Source of the DNA: Flavobacterium lipolyticum
GTDB taxonomy: Bacteria > Bacteroidota > Bacteroidia > Flavobacteriales > Flavobacteriaceae
Length of the DNA: 64,000 bases
Direction: 5' to 3'
Assembly: GCF_020905335.1 (NCBI RefSeq)
Contig: NZ_JAJJMN010000001.1
Location: 1,550,001 to 1,614,000, forward strand
Position 1 is the first letter of the stretch. Every line of letters begins with the position of its first letter. Below are positions 9,688 to 19,098 of the stretch, one piece after another. The notes beneath the pieces are model-generated. The model was not told the origin of the DNA. It saw only the letters and a list, made by a program, of their open reading frames with translations, and ran no database searches. A program made the translations under genes and the position numbers.

Positions 9688-10830
9688 TTATGCTAAAGCC
9701 TGTTCTAAGTCGGCAATTAAGTCTTCGGCATCTTCAATACCAACGCTCAATCGAACTAAGTCATCGGTAATACCCACTTCGGCTCTTTTGTCTGCCGGGA
9801 TCGATGCATGTGTCATCAAAGCCGGATGATTGGCCAAAGATTCTACTCCACCTAAAGACTCCGCCAAAGTAAAAACTTTCAGCTTCTCTAAAAAGGCAAT
9901 TGAGTCTTCTTTTTTCCCTGATTTAAAAGTAAAAGATACCATTCCTCCAAAAGCTTTCATTTGCTTCTTGGCAATTTCATGAAAAGGATGACTCTCTAAG
10001 CCCGGATAATAAACCGTATTGATCTTAGGGTGTTTGCTTAAATATTCAACCACTTTTTCTCCGTTTTCACAATGTCTCTGTACTCTTAACGAAAGTGTTT
10101 TGATTCCTCTTAAAACCAAGAAGCTGTCCATTGGCCCTAATGTTGCTCCGGTCGCAAATTGCTGAAAATGCAGCTGATCTCCTAAAGCTTCATCTTTCAC
10201 AATTAAAGCTCCTGCAATAACATCTGAGTGTCCTCCTAAATATTTTGTTGCAGAGTGCATTACGATATCAGCACCCAAATCAAGAGGTTTTTGCAAATAA
10301 GGAGTTGCGAATGTATTATCAACAGCAAATAAAATATTATTGGCTTTAGTAATTTTGGCTACTTCCTGAATATCTGCTAATTTCATCAACGGATTGGTTG
10401 GCGTCTCCACCCAGATCAATTTCGTATTTTCATTGATTAATGATTTCAGTTTTTCGATATCTGTCATATCAACAAAATGAAACTTAATTCCTGAATCTTT
10501 ATATATTCTGGAGAACATTCTGTAGGTTCCTCCATACAAGTCATCCATTGCGATAATCTCATCACCGGCCTTAAACGATCTCAGAATACAATCGGTAGCA
10601 GCCAAACCTGATGAAAAAGCCAATCCACGAGTACCATTTTCAATACTGGCCAAAGCATTTTCTAAAGCTGTACGCGTTGGATTTGAAGCACGACTATACT
10701 CATAATCTGCCAATGGTTTACCCGGACTGGTTTGTATAAAAGTTGAAGTTTGATACACCGGAGGCATAACTGCTCCTGTAGCCGGATCATGATGCTGACC
10801 CCCATGTATTACTTTAGTATTGAATTTCAT
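9688..10830 (-). CDS. Cystathionine gamma-synthase / gamma-lyase family PLP enzyme
   Basis: This is a fold-type I PLP enzyme of Cys/Met metabolism, 380 residues. The PLP lysine lies in MHSATKYLGGHSD, and other family motifs are YEYSRASNPTRTALE, LAFSSGLAATD and WVETPTNPLMKL. The family interconverts cystathionine, homoserine esters, cysteine and methionine. Sequence alone does not cleanly separate synthase (metB), lyase (metC or CTH) and methionine gamma-lyase. Annotation as cystathionine gamma-synthase is the usual one for this flavobacterial group. A -7 element TAAATTTG lies at 10871-10864 on the minus strand. It is a single-gene unit. Confidence 0.88.
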   Translation of the reverse strand: MKFNTKVIHGGQHHDPATGAVMPPVYQTSTFIQTSPGKPLADYEYSRASNPTRTALENALASIENGTRGLAFSSGLAATDCILRSFKAGDEIIAMDDLYGGTYRMFSRIYKDSGIKFHFVDMTDIEKLKSLINENTKLIWVETPTNPLMKLADIQEVAKITKANNILFAVDNTFATPYLQKPLDLGADIVMHSATKYLGGHSDVIAGALIVKDEALGDQLHFQQFATGATLGPMDSFLVLRGIKTLSLRVQRHCENGEKVVEYLSKHPKINTVYYPGLESHPFHEIAKKQMKAFGGMVSFTFKSGKKEDSIAFLEKLKVFTLAESLGGVESLANHPALMTHASIPADKRAEVGITDDLVRLSVGIEDAEDLIADLEQALA

Positions 10831-10863
10831 ATGGTTATAAATTTTAAATCCTTAATTCTGGTA

Positions 10864-10871
10864 CAAATTTA
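10864..10871 (-). promoter_or_regulatory. Promoter -7 element of the PLP enzyme gene
   Basis: TAAATTTG on the minus strand lies about 35 bp before the ATG at 10830. It is part of a divergent promoter region with 10906-10913. Confidence 0.5.
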
Positions 10872-10905
10872 CCGTTTAATTTATTTTAATCCTGATACAA
10901 CTTCT

Positions 10906-10913
10906 TACCTTTG
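10906..10913 (+). promoter_or_regulatory. Promoter -7 element for the 10936 lipoprotein gene
   Basis: TACCTTTG lies 22 bp before the ATG at 10936. Confidence 0.55.
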
Positions 10914-10935
10914 TATATAATTAACACTTTTTGAC

Positions 10936-11679
10936 ATGAAACATTATCCTTTTATACTCTTTTTGCTATTAACGTTTGTAAGCTGCAGCAAAGAACTTTC
11001 ATTTGAAAATGAGTCATTTGAAAAAGAATCGACAATCCCTTGCGAAAAGGACTGTCCGAAAATAACGATCGACGTTCCTATTGCAAAAAATATTCCTGTT
11101 GTTGCCGACAGTATTAATAAAAAAGTTTTCTCTGTGATAAAAGAGATCGTCTATTTTGAAGAAGATCCCAAAAAAGCTAACGACTACAAATCTTTAGCAA
11201 CCTCTTTTATAGCTTCTTATGAAGAAATGCACAAAAAATTCCCAACAGAAACTTTCGGATGGGAAGCGACCGTAAAAGGGAATGTCGAATTTGAATCTGA
11301 TGAGATTATCAATATCAAAATTGATCACTATACGTTTACCGGAGGAGCACATGGCTATCAGGGATATCGCTCCTTATTGTTTCATTCCCAAACGGGAAAA
11401 ACAATTTTTACCGATCAGATCTTTAAAAACGAAAAAGAATTTATGGCTTATGCCGAAAAGGAATTCCGCAAAAAATATAAAATCCCTGAAAAATCAAACA
11501 TCAATGCAACTGGTCTAATGTTTGAAAATGACAAATTTCACCTGCCACAGAACATTTTTTATACAAAAGAAGGATTGCTCTTATATTACAACTCCTATGA
11601 AGCCGCTTCTTATGCCGACGGGCCTAAAGAGCTATTATTTCCGTACGATGAAGTCCGCAAGTATTTAAAGTACCAATAG
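10936..11679 (+). CDS. DUF3298/DUF4163-type lipoprotein
   Basis: This 247-residue lipoprotein has a lipobox (LTFVSCS) with the lipidated Cys near residue 17. The C-terminal half contains the DUF3298 pattern: DHYTFTGGAHGYQG, then FHSQTGKTIFTDQIF, and a terminal LLFPYDEVRKYLK. In other bacteria this fold is found in RsiV-like anti-sigma factors and in periplasmic proteins that bind muramidase-like ligands. No transmembrane anti-sigma domain is present here, so only a periplasmic or surface-exposed role can be inferred. It is a single-gene unit. Confidence 0.8.
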   Translation: MKHYPFILFLLLTFVSCSKELSFENESFEKESTIPCEKDCPKITIDVPIAKNIPVVADSINKKVFSVIKEIVYFEEDPKKANDYKSLATSFIASYEEMHKKFPTETFGWEATVKGNVEFESDEIINIKIDHYTFTGGAHGYQGYRSLLFHSQTGKTIFTDQIFKNEKEFMAYAEKEFRKKYKIPEKSNINATGLMFENDKFHLPQNIFYTKEGLLLYYNSYEAASYADGPKELLFPYDEVRKYLKYQ

Positions 11680-11733
11680 TTACACGTTTCAAAAATAACC
11701 TTAGATTCTCAGAACCTTAGCAACTTAGAACCT

Positions 11734-12885
11734 CTATTTAGCCCCTTCCTGAACATCGTATTTCATCTTACGCAAAACTCGAAGCGCCTCTTTAAATGAC
11801 AGGTAAATATTCCCAAAAGGTTTTAAAAGCAGTTTGGCATCAATCAATTTTTGTTTGGCATCCTCAAAACCATTCAGATGACAAATCATAAAAGTAGAGG
11901 GCAGATTTTCCAGATCTTTTAATTCACGCGCTGACAAAGCGATCCCTTTCTGAAGTTTTTGGAGTAGCGCGATATTTGAATTGTAAATATGATACAACAT
12001 TTTCCGATTGAATTCCGGGGGCTGAAAAAGCATTTCACTTTCAATTTTATAATAGCCGTTGTCAAAAAAATGAATGGTTTGCTTCTCCAACGGATAATAA
12101 CTGGTCTTGTCATTTAAACCCAGCGGAACATATTCTGTTATGGTAAAACTATCTTCATCATACACAATCGTAACCACATCCTGAGCAGAATAAAAAAGCT
12201 TAATCTGTTCGTTGATCAGCTCAATATCAACGCGGGACAAGAATGTTTTATCTCTGGATTTTTTAGGAACTCCTGCCCAGCAGATCACAAATAATTCTTT
12301 AAAAACATGGTACTTAGGCGACATGTCTTTGTGTCTGAAATTCATAAAATCAATTACCCCGTCAAGTGTGTACTGGATGCTGTTTCTTGAGCTGTTTTCG
12401 ATCCCGATGACCGTTTCTGTATTTTGATAGTTCTTTTCGACCTCGCCTTCAACAGGAACAGAATTGCTTCCCCGTCGAATAAAAACACTATTAGCAAGAA
12501 TGGTATGAATTCCTTTTTTAAAATACGAGATTTTACTTTTGGGCTTAATCGTTACCAATCCGATTACTTTATCTTTTGGAAGATTTGGGAACGGTACATT
12601 CTCGTATTGAATTTTAGGCGGATTTTCTAAAAAGGCGTTCACGAGATTCTGGATTCGGCTGTCATCAAAAAAATCATCCCCAACGATTTCGTTGTCGTGA
12701 TCTTCCACCCCCACCACGATATAAGAATTATTGGTCGGGTTGGAATTGGATAAGGCACAGATATGTTTCAGGAATTTCCCCTTTCCTTCCCGCGAATGCA
12801 GATTCAATTGCCTTTTCTTATCATAAAAACTGCTCTCGTCATTATGAGCGAGCAGGTTTTTTATTAAAAGGCGCTTGTTGATCAT
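11734..12885 (-). CDS. AlbA_2 (Schlafen-like, divergent AAA_4) domain protein
   Basis: The 383-residue protein has the AlbA_2 domain in its N-terminal third. It shows the characteristic REGKGKFLKHICALSNSN start, then YIVVGVEDHDNEIVGDD, and the FIRRGSNSVPVE end of the domain. The C-terminal 230 residues match no family I recognise. AlbA_2 proteins are often annotated as ATP-binding or transcription regulators, and a nucleic-acid-binding role is only inferred. It lies between convergent plus-strand DNA and the 51-bp repeat array. Confidence 0.75.
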   Translation of the reverse strand: MINKRLLIKNLLAHNDESSFYDKKRQLNLHSREGKGKFLKHICALSNSNPTNNSYIVVGVEDHDNEIVGDDFFDDSRIQNLVNAFLENPPKIQYENVPFPNLPKDKVIGLVTIKPKSKISYFKKGIHTILANSVFIRRGSNSVPVEGEVEKNYQNTETVIGIENSSRNSIQYTLDGVIDFMNFRHKDMSPKYHVFKELFVICWAGVPKKSRDKTFLSRVDIELINEQIKLFYSAQDVVTIVYDEDSFTITEYVPLGLNDKTSYYPLEKQTIHFFDNGYYKIESEMLFQPPEFNRKMLYHIYNSNIALLQKLQKGIALSARELKDLENLPSTFMICHLNGFEDAKQKLIDAKLLLKPFGNIYLSFKEALRVLRKMKYDVQEGAK

Positions 12886-12889
12886 TTTT

Positions 12890-13371
12890 TTTTAGATTGT
12901 TGGATTATTCGAGTTTTAGATTGTTGGATTACTGCTTAGTCTAAAGATCTAATAATCCAACAATCTAAGAAGCCGAAATTGCTAGACTTCTGAGACCTCT
13001 AAATTAATCTAAAATTTTAAGAAGTCCGTAAACTCTATTTTAAGATTACTGATTTAGTATCTAAAAAAATCTAAGAAGTCTAAGCTAGTCTAAAAATCTA
13101 AGAATCCAATAATCGAACATTCTAAGAAGTCTAAGCCAGTCTAAAAATCTAAGAATCCAATAATCTAACATTCTAAGAAGTCTAAGCTAGTCTAAAAATC
13201 TAAGAATCCAATAATCTAACATTCTAAGAAGTCTAAGCTAGTCTAAAAATCTAAGAATCCAATAATCTAACATTCTAAGAAGTCTAAGCCAGTCTAAAAA
13301 CCTAAGAATCCAATAATCGAACATTCTAAGAAGTCTAAGCTAGTCTAAAAATCTAAGCCAGTCTAAGAGGT
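12890..13371. repeat. Intergenic repeat region with a 51-bp tandem array
   Basis: This gap holds no gene. At 12910-12970 TAGATTGTTGGATTA is repeated as its exact reverse complement. From 13070 a 51-bp unit starting TCTAAGAAGTCTAAG is repeated at 13070, 13121, 13172, 13223 and 13274. A shortened sixth copy starts at 13325. Units differ by single bases (GCTAG or GCCAG, TCTAACAT or TCGAACAT). The array abuts the stop codon of the SDR gene. No spacer variation or palindromic repeat of CRISPR type is seen. Confidence 0.9.
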
Positions 13372-14127
13372 CTAAGAATCTTTCTTAACAATTGTCGACG
13401 AGGCTTGTGCCGTACTCATGACCACTAAATCGGCAATATTAACGTGGTACGGTCTTGAAACTACAAAATGAATAATATCGGCGATATCTTCTGCTTGTAG
13501 CGGATCGAAACCTTTGTATACATTTGAAGCTCTCTCAGTATCTCCCTTAAAACGCACTTCACTAAATTCGGTTGCGACCATCCCGGGATGAATTCCTCCA
13601 ACTCTAATTCCGAAAGGATTTAAGTCGATTCGCATTCCGGCTGTAATCGCATCAACGGCATGTTTACTTCCGCAATACACATTTCCGTTCGGATACACTT
13701 CCTTTGCGGCTGTTGAACCAATGTTTATAATATGGCCTGATTTTTTGGCTGTCATTTTCGGAATCACCGCTTTTGAAACGTACAAAAGTCCTTTGACATT
13801 GATATCAATCATAGCATCCCAATCGTCTAAATCACCGGTTTGAATCGGATCTAAACCATGAGCATTTCCGGCATTATTGATCAAAATATCAATATCTGAA
13901 AAGGATGTAGGAAGAGAAGCAATTTTTTCAAGAACATCCTTTTTATCCCGAACATCAAATGCTAAAGAATGTACTTCCGTAAACTCCGAAAGTTCTTTTT
14001 CAAGTTCGTTTAAGCGATCCGTACGTCTTCCGCAAAGGATCACTTTAAAATTGTTTTTGGCCAGTATTTGCGCAGTTGCTTTTCCAATTCCGCTTGTGGC
14101 CCCAGTAATTAAAACTGTTTTTTTCAT
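13372..14127 (-). CDS. SDR-family NAD(P)-dependent oxidoreductase (YdfG-like)
   Basis: This is a classical short-chain dehydrogenase of 251 residues. The cofactor loop is [11 protein letters not shown] near residue 7, with NNAG near residue 87, a catalytic Ser in NIGSTA, and YxxxK as YCGSKHAV near residue 152. The overall pattern, including [12 protein letters not shown], resembles YdfG, which oxidises 3-hydroxy acids such as L-allo-threonine. The substrate here is not determined. The stop codon sits exactly at the edge of the 51-bp repeat array. Confidence 0.88.
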   Translation of the reverse strand: MKKTVLITGATSGIGKATAQILAKNNFKVILCGRRTDRLNELEKELSEFTEVHSLAFDVRDKKDVLEKIASLPTSFSDIDILINNAGNAHGLDPIQTGDLDDWDAMIDINVKGLLYVSKAVIPKMTAKKSGHIINIGSTAAKEVYPNGNVYCGSKHAVDAITAGMRIDLNPFGIRVGGIHPGMVATEFSEVRFKGDTERASNVYKGFDPLQAEDIADIIHFVVSRPYHVNIADLVVMSTAQASSTIVKKDS

Positions 14128-14147
14128 TGTATATTTTTATTTTTTTA

Positions 14148-14205
14148 CCACAGATTAAAAGATTTTCACAGATTAATCAATCATCTATAATCCGTTAATC
14201 TGTGG
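14148..14205. repeat. Inverted repeat upstream of the SDR gene
   Basis: CCACAGATTAA (14148-14158) pairs with TTAATCTGTGG (14195-14205). It lies between two minus-strand genes. A related sequence (CCGTTTAAATCTGTGTCATCC) occurs near 17392, so this looks like a dispersed intergenic repeat and not a dedicated operator. Confidence 0.6.
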
Positions 14206-14264
14206 CAAAATATTTTTAGCATTTTCCCTGAATACTCAAAACTGCGACTGAAAACTTAAAAAAA

Positions 14265-15137
14265 TTAAGCAACATCATCGCCCATACTTTCTGTCCAGAT
14301 CGCAAACCAGTCTTCCTTATCCATTTCCAATTCCACTGCTTTCATCAACGACTGAATTCTGGCAATATTAACCGTTCCCGCAATCGGAATTACCTGAGCA
14401 GGATGTTTTAAAATCCAGGCTAATAAAAGTGTATCCGAACCAAATCCGTATTTCTTCACTAAATCCGAAAACAGCTTTTTCAAACGACGTGTTTTTTTAG
14501 TGTCTTCTCTAAAAACCGTTCCAAGCGGATTCCATGACAACGGACGAATCCCGTGAGTCTGCATATAATCGAAACTTCCGTCAACCATCGGCTCGAAATT
14601 CGTTGCTGAAAATTGCACCTGATTATAGCTTACTTCTGTTTTCTGACGAATCAATTCGGTTTGAGAACTTGTAAAATTCGAAAGTCCGAAATCAATAATT
14701 TTCCCTTCTGATTTTAACTTTTCAACGGCTTCCGCAATTTCATCGGCCTGCATCAACGGACTAGGTCTGTGCAGTAAAAAAACGTCCACATAATCTGTCT
14801 TTAATTTCTTTAGCGATTCTTCAACAGACCATATAATATATTCTTTCGAGTAGTCGTAATGTTTGATTGTATTTTTACGGCTTTCGGCAATCATCTGAAT
14901 ACCGCATTTGGTGATTAGTTGTAATTTTTCACGCGAAATTTTACTGGCCTGAAATGCTTTTCCAAAATCCGCTTCAGTAGTATAAGCTCCGTAAATATCA
15001 GCGTGATCAAAAGTAGTAATTTTGTTTTCGATACAGATCTGTATCATGTTTTCCATTTCTTTAAGCGTTAGGTTTTTATCCCATACACCCCAATTCATAG
15101 TGCCCGAAATAATAGGCGATAATGCTGTTTTACTCAT
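14265..15137 (-). CDS. Aldo/keto reductase (YdhF-like)
   Basis: This is a TIM-barrel NADPH-dependent carbonyl reductase of 290 residues. The family tetrad is visible as D and Y in FDHADIYGAY (residues about 40-49), a Lys in LITKCGIQ, and a His in VFLLHRPSPL. A C-terminal cofactor-binding helix follows (IPIAGTVNIARIQSLM). The substrate is unknown. It is in the same orientation as the SDR gene with a 130-bp gap. Confidence 0.88.
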   Translation of the reverse strand: MSKTALSPIISGTMNWGVWDKNLTLKEMENMIQICIENKITTFDHADIYGAYTTEADFGKAFQASKISREKLQLITKCGIQMIAESRKNTIKHYDYSKEYIIWSVEESLKKLKTDYVDVFLLHRPSPLMQADEIAEAVEKLKSEGKIIDFGLSNFTSSQTELIRQKTEVSYNQVQFSATNFEPMVDGSFDYMQTHGIRPLSWNPLGTVFREDTKKTRRLKKLFSDLVKKYGFGSDTLLLAWILKHPAQVIPIAGTVNIARIQSLMKAVELEMDKEDWFAIWTESMGDDVA

Positions 15138-15349
15138 GGTTTTATTGCGTTATTTTTGGTAATAAATATGCTTTTCTGAAGCATAATCACCAAAGTTCTT
15201 AAAAATATAAAAATAGATTCCCAATTCGTCCTTAAAATTAGGTCTTTGGTCGAAGTTTTAACCATTTTTTAACATCTTACTTCTCAAAAAATATTCAATT
15301 TGCACTCTCAAAAGTTAGGCATAAAAATCAAGGTTTTAAAAATATTTAT

Positions 15350-16354
15350 ATGGAAGAAAATACAACGACTTTAGACATTAGAGCGATAAATGAGAAAATT
15401 GAAAGAGAAAGTGCTTTTATAGACCTTCTTACAATGGAAATGAACAAAGTTATTGTGGGCCAGAAACATATGGTCGAGCGTTTACTAATCGGACTTTTAG
15501 GACAAGGGCACATTTTGCTTGAAGGTGTTCCGGGATTAGCCAAAACTTTAGCGATTAATACTTTGTCGCAAGCCGTTCAGGGATCGTTCAGCCGTATCCA
15601 GTTTACTCCTGACTTATTACCTGCCGATGTTATTGGAACAATGATTTACAACATCAAAGCCAACGAATTCTCCATTAAAAAAGGACCAATCTTCGCTAAT
15701 TTTGTTCTTGCAGATGAGATTAACCGTGCTCCGGCAAAAGTACAATCGGCACTTTTAGAGGCGATGCAGGAAAAGCAGGTTACCATTGGCGATACCACTT
15801 TCAAATTAGATCGTCCGTTTTTAGTTCTTGCTACCCAAAACCCGGTGGAGCAGGAAGGAACTTATCAGCTTCCTGAAGCACAGGTCGATCGTTTTATGCT
15901 TAAAACTGTAATTGATTATCCAAAAATTGACGAAGAGCGCTTCGTAATTCGTCAAAACTTAAAAGGAAGTTACGAAAAAGTAAATCCTGTCGTTTCTGTA
16001 GAGCAAATTTTGCGTGCGCAAGAAGCTGTTCGTGAAGTTTACATGGACGAAAAAATCGAAAAATACATCTTAGATATCATCTTTGCTACCCGTTATCCGG
16101 AAAAATACAAGCTTGCCGACTTAAAACCTCTTATCAGCTTTGGAGCATCACCACGTGGAAGTATCAATTTAGCTAACGCAGCAAAATGTTACGCTTTCAT
16201 CAAACGTCGTGGTTATGTAATTCCTGAAGATGTTCGTGCAGTAGTACATGATGTTCTGCGTCACAGAGTGGGTATCACTTATGAGGCTGAAGCCGAAAAC
16301 ATTACTTCTGTAGACATTATCAACAAAATCGTAAACGAGATTGAGGTACCTTAA
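15350..16354 (+). CDS. moxR: MoxR-family AAA+ ATPase
   Basis: The 334-residue AAA+ ATPase has Walker A GVPGLAKT (residues 59-66), Walker B VLADEINRAPAK, sensor 1 LATQNP, and the MoxR feature EQEGTYQLPEAQVDRF. MoxR ATPases act as chaperones that help assemble or activate VWA-domain proteins. It is the first gene of a plus-strand run that continues through a DUF58 protein and the Bat proteins, the standard Bacteroidota arrangement. Confidence 0.95.
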   Translation: MEENTTTLDIRAINEKIERESAFIDLLTMEMNKVIVGQKHMVERLLIGLLGQGHILLEGVPGLAKTLAINTLSQAVQGSFSRIQFTPDLLPADVIGTMIYNIKANEFSIKKGPIFANFVLADEINRAPAKVQSALLEAMQEKQVTIGDTTFKLDRPFLVLATQNPVEQEGTYQLPEAQVDRFMLKTVIDYPKIDEERFVIRQNLKGSYEKVNPVVSVEQILRAQEAVREVYMDEKIEKYILDIIFATRYPEKYKLADLKPLISFGASPRGSINLANAAKCYAFIKRRGYVIPEDVRAVVHDVLRHRVGITYEAEAENITSVDIINKIVNEIEVP

Positions 16355-16434
16355 AAATTTGTTTCAAGTTTCAGGTTTCAGGTTGTTGCAAGACTAACTT
16401 GAAACTTTTAAACTTTAAACTTTAAACAAATAAA
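16355..16434. repeat. Word repeats between moxR and the DUF58 gene
   Basis: The gap contains GTTTCAAGTTTCAGGTTTCAGG followed by reverse-complement AACTTGAAAC and then TTTAAACTTTAAAC words. The same vocabulary recurs at 53930-53990. No gene is present. Confidence 0.65.
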
Positions 16435-17298
16435 ATGGATACAAAAGAGCTTTTAAAAAAAGTACGGAAAATAGAAATCAAAACCAAAAGACTGAGTAAT
16501 CATATCTTTTCAGGAGAATACCACTCTTCCTTTAAAGGACGAGGAATGACTTTTAGTGAAGTACGTCAATACCAATATGGCGATGATATTCGTAACATCG
16601 ATTGGAATGTAACGGCGCGCTACAACGAAGCTCACGTAAAAGTTTTTGAAGAAGAGCGTGAGCTAACCATGGTTTTAATGGTAGACATCTCAGGCTCTGA
16701 AGGTTTTGGATCAAAAAGTCAGTTTAAAAAAGACATCGTCACCGAAATTGCGGCAACGATGGCTTTTTCGGCTACACAAAATAATGATAAAATTGGTTTA
16801 ATATTATTCTCTGACAATGTAGAGTTGTATATTCCCCCAAAAAAAGGACGTTCTCATGTACTCCGAATCATTCGCGAGTTAATTGAATTTGAACCAAAGA
16901 GTCACAAAACCGATATTTCGCAAGCTTTGAAATTCCTGTCCGGAACACAAAAAAAGAAAGCGATCGTTTTTATGATTTCCGATTTCATGGCCGAAAATTA
17001 TGAGCAGACTTTAAAAATTGCTTCTAAAAAACATGACATCACCGGGGTACGTGTGTACGATATCCGCGAGGAAAAAATTCCGAATTTAGGAATGGTAAGT
17101 ATGCTCGATGCCGAAACAGGAAAAATTCAATTGGTAAATACCGGCTCAAAAACAGTACGACTGAATTACGAAAAACACTATCAGGACAGAGTGAATTATT
17201 TCAAGGATATTTTTAGTAAATCGGGAGCTGGTGTCGTAAATACAAGAGTCGACGAAAATTACGTGACCAAATTATTAGGTTATTTCAAATCAAGATGA
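16435..17298 (+). CDS. DUF58 / VWA-like protein of the Bat operon
   Basis: The 287-residue protein has the DUF58 signature YGDDIRNIDWNVTAR (residues 48-62). A VWA-like domain follows with a MIDAS-type D84-I-S86-G-S88. DUF58 proteins pair with MoxR ATPases as likely clients. It has no signal peptide or membrane segment, so it is probably cytoplasmic. Its position directly after moxR fits this. Confidence 0.9.
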   Translation: MDTKELLKKVRKIEIKTKRLSNHIFSGEYHSSFKGRGMTFSEVRQYQYGDDIRNIDWNVTARYNEAHVKVFEEERELTMVLMVDISGSEGFGSKSQFKKDIVTEIAATMAFSATQNNDKIGLILFSDNVELYIPPKKGRSHVLRIIRELIEFEPKSHKTDISQALKFLSGTQKKKAIVFMISDFMAENYEQTLKIASKKHDITGVRVYDIREEKIPNLGMVSMLDAETGKIQLVNTGSKTVRLNYEKHYQDRVNYFKDIFSKSGAGVVNTRVDENYVTKLLGYFKSR

Positions 17299-17463
17299 TC
17301 TTAGATTGTTAGACTTCTTAGAATATTAGACTTCTTAGATTGTCAGACTGTTAGATTATACGAATTATAAAGTCTTTAGATAAAAAAATCCGTTTAAATC
17401 TGTGTCATCCATGTTCCATTTTTAAGCATTCATTTTAGACCAAAATCTGAAATCAAAAACCAA

Positions 17464-19098
17464 ATGAAATTAAAATTTTACATATTTTTATTTTTACTTT
17501 CCTCAGCTGTTTTTGCGCAACAAAAACAAGTTGAGACAAGTATTGATACTACAAAAAATAAAATTGGTGCCGAGTTTAAACTCACTCTTAAAACAGTTGT
17601 AAGTTCAAAATCTAAGGTTGTTTTTCCTAAACTAAAAAACATTGGTCCTTTAGAGGTTATTCAATCCTATCCTATCGACACTGTCAAGAAAAATGACACT
17701 TACGAACTGATTAAAAAATACGGATTAACCCAATTTGATTCCGGAAAATATACCATTCCGTCTATTAAAATTTTAATTGACAAGAAACCATATGCAACAG
17801 ATTCTATTCGCGTTGAAGTGGCCAATGTAAAAGTCGATACGTTACAGCAAAAAATGTACGACATCAAAGACATTACTCCCGCAGACAATGGGATTGGTAA
17901 CTGGTGGATTTACGTTTTGATTCTGATTGTAATTCTTGCCATCGGAGCGTTTGTTTATTGGTATGTTAAGAAACATCAAAAGAAAAAGATAGAAGAGGAA
18001 GTCTACAAAACTCCTATAGAAAAAGCGACAAGTTTGTTGAACAATCTGGAGCAGAAAGAACTGGTACAAAAAGGAGAAATAAAAGAATACTACAGTGAAT
18101 TGACGGATATTGCCCGAAACTACATCGAAGAGGCAATTCATATTCCGGCAATGGAAAGCACCACTTCTGAATTGATTCAGGCCATCAGAACCGCTTCTAC
18201 CAAAAAGAAGATGACTTTAACACCGGAAACCGTTGAAAACTTAGAACGTGTTTTACGTCAGGCGGATTTAGTGAAATTTGCGAAATCTAAACCCTTAGAG
18301 TTTGAAATCACAGAAGACCGAAATAAAATTCAGAAAGTAATCCTGACACTTGATAATGCTATTCCAACCGAAGTACCGGCAGAAGAAGAGGATCAATTGT
18401 TGAACGAAGCACAAAAACAAAAACAGATAAAACTTCAGTTGTTAAAGAAACGCAACAAACGTATTGCGATCTCAGTAGGATCTGTTTTATTTTTACTGAT
18501 TGCCACTACCGCCTTCTTTATCGTTACAAAAGGTTTTAACTATGTAAAAGATAATGTAATCGGACATCCTTCGAAAGAATTATTAGAAGGAGAATGGGTA
18601 AAAAGTGAGTACGGAAATCCGGGCATCCTGATTGAAACTCCAAAGGTTTTAAAACGTATGGATACTCAAAAAGTCCTTCCGAAAGAAACTATGGCCCTCA
18701 TCAAAGAAATGCAGCTTTTCGCTTACGGAAGCATGGTTGGAAACTTCTACGTAACCGTTTCTACCAGCAAGTTTAAGAATCCTGTAGAGCTTGACTTAGC
18801 CAAAGCATTAGAAGGTTCTTTAAAAGTTATTGAAGCTCAGGGCGGACAAAATATTATTGTAAAACAAGAAGATTTTCAAACCAATGAAGGCGTTCAGGGA
18901 CTAAAAGGATACGGAACCATGACCGTTTTCAATCCTATTGACAAGACAAGTGCAAAAGCATATTATGAACTCTTACTTTTTAAACAAGATCAGGGATTAC
19001 AACAGATCTTGATTTTACACGAAGAAGGAGATACCTATGCCAATGATATTACAACCAGAATATTAAATTCTGTAGAACTTAGAAAAGCGAGTAACTAA
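17464..19098 (+). CDS. Bat-operon membrane protein with two membrane segments
   Basis: The 544-residue protein has a signal peptide (ending VFAQQ near residue 20) and a beta-rich periplasmic domain resembling the N-terminal part of BatD-like proteins. Membrane segment one is at about 147-168 (WWIYVLILIVILAIG), followed by a helical cytoplasmic region to about 325. A second membrane segment lies at about 332-355, and then a C-terminal domain of about 190 residues that I do not recognise. The central part is DUF4381-like. Position between DUF58 and batA indicates a Bat-complex role. Its stop overlaps the batA start by one base. Confidence 0.75.
   Translation: MKLKFYIFLFLLSSAVFAQQKQVETSIDTTKNKIGAEFKLTLKTVVSSKSKVVFPKLKNIGPLEVIQSYPIDTVKKNDTYELIKKYGLTQFDSGKYTIPSIKILIDKKPYATDSIRVEVANVKVDTLQQKMYDIKDITPADNGIGNWWIYVLILIVILAIGAFVYWYVKKHQKKKIEEEVYKTPIEKATSLLNNLEQKELVQKGEIKEYYSELTDIARNYIEEAIHIPAMESTTSELIQAIRTASTKKKMTLTPETVENLERVLRQADLVKFAKSKPLEFEITEDRNKIQKVILTLDNAIPTEVPAEEEDQLLNEAQKQKQIKLQLLKKRNKRIAISVGSVLFLLIATTAFFIVTKGFNYVKDNVIGHPSKELLEGEWVKSEYGNPGILIETPKVLKRMDTQKVLPKETMALIKEMQLFAYGSMVGNFYVTVSTSKFKNPVELDLAKALEGSLKVIEAQGGQNIIVKQEDFQTNEGVQGLKGYGTMTVFNPIDKTSAKAYYELLLFKQDQGLQQILILHEEGDTYANDITTRILNSVELRKASN

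Noticed and set aside
13070..13361. CRISPR array
   Set aside because: The repeat is continuous with no unique spacers, and the unit is not palindromic. No cas gene is nearby.
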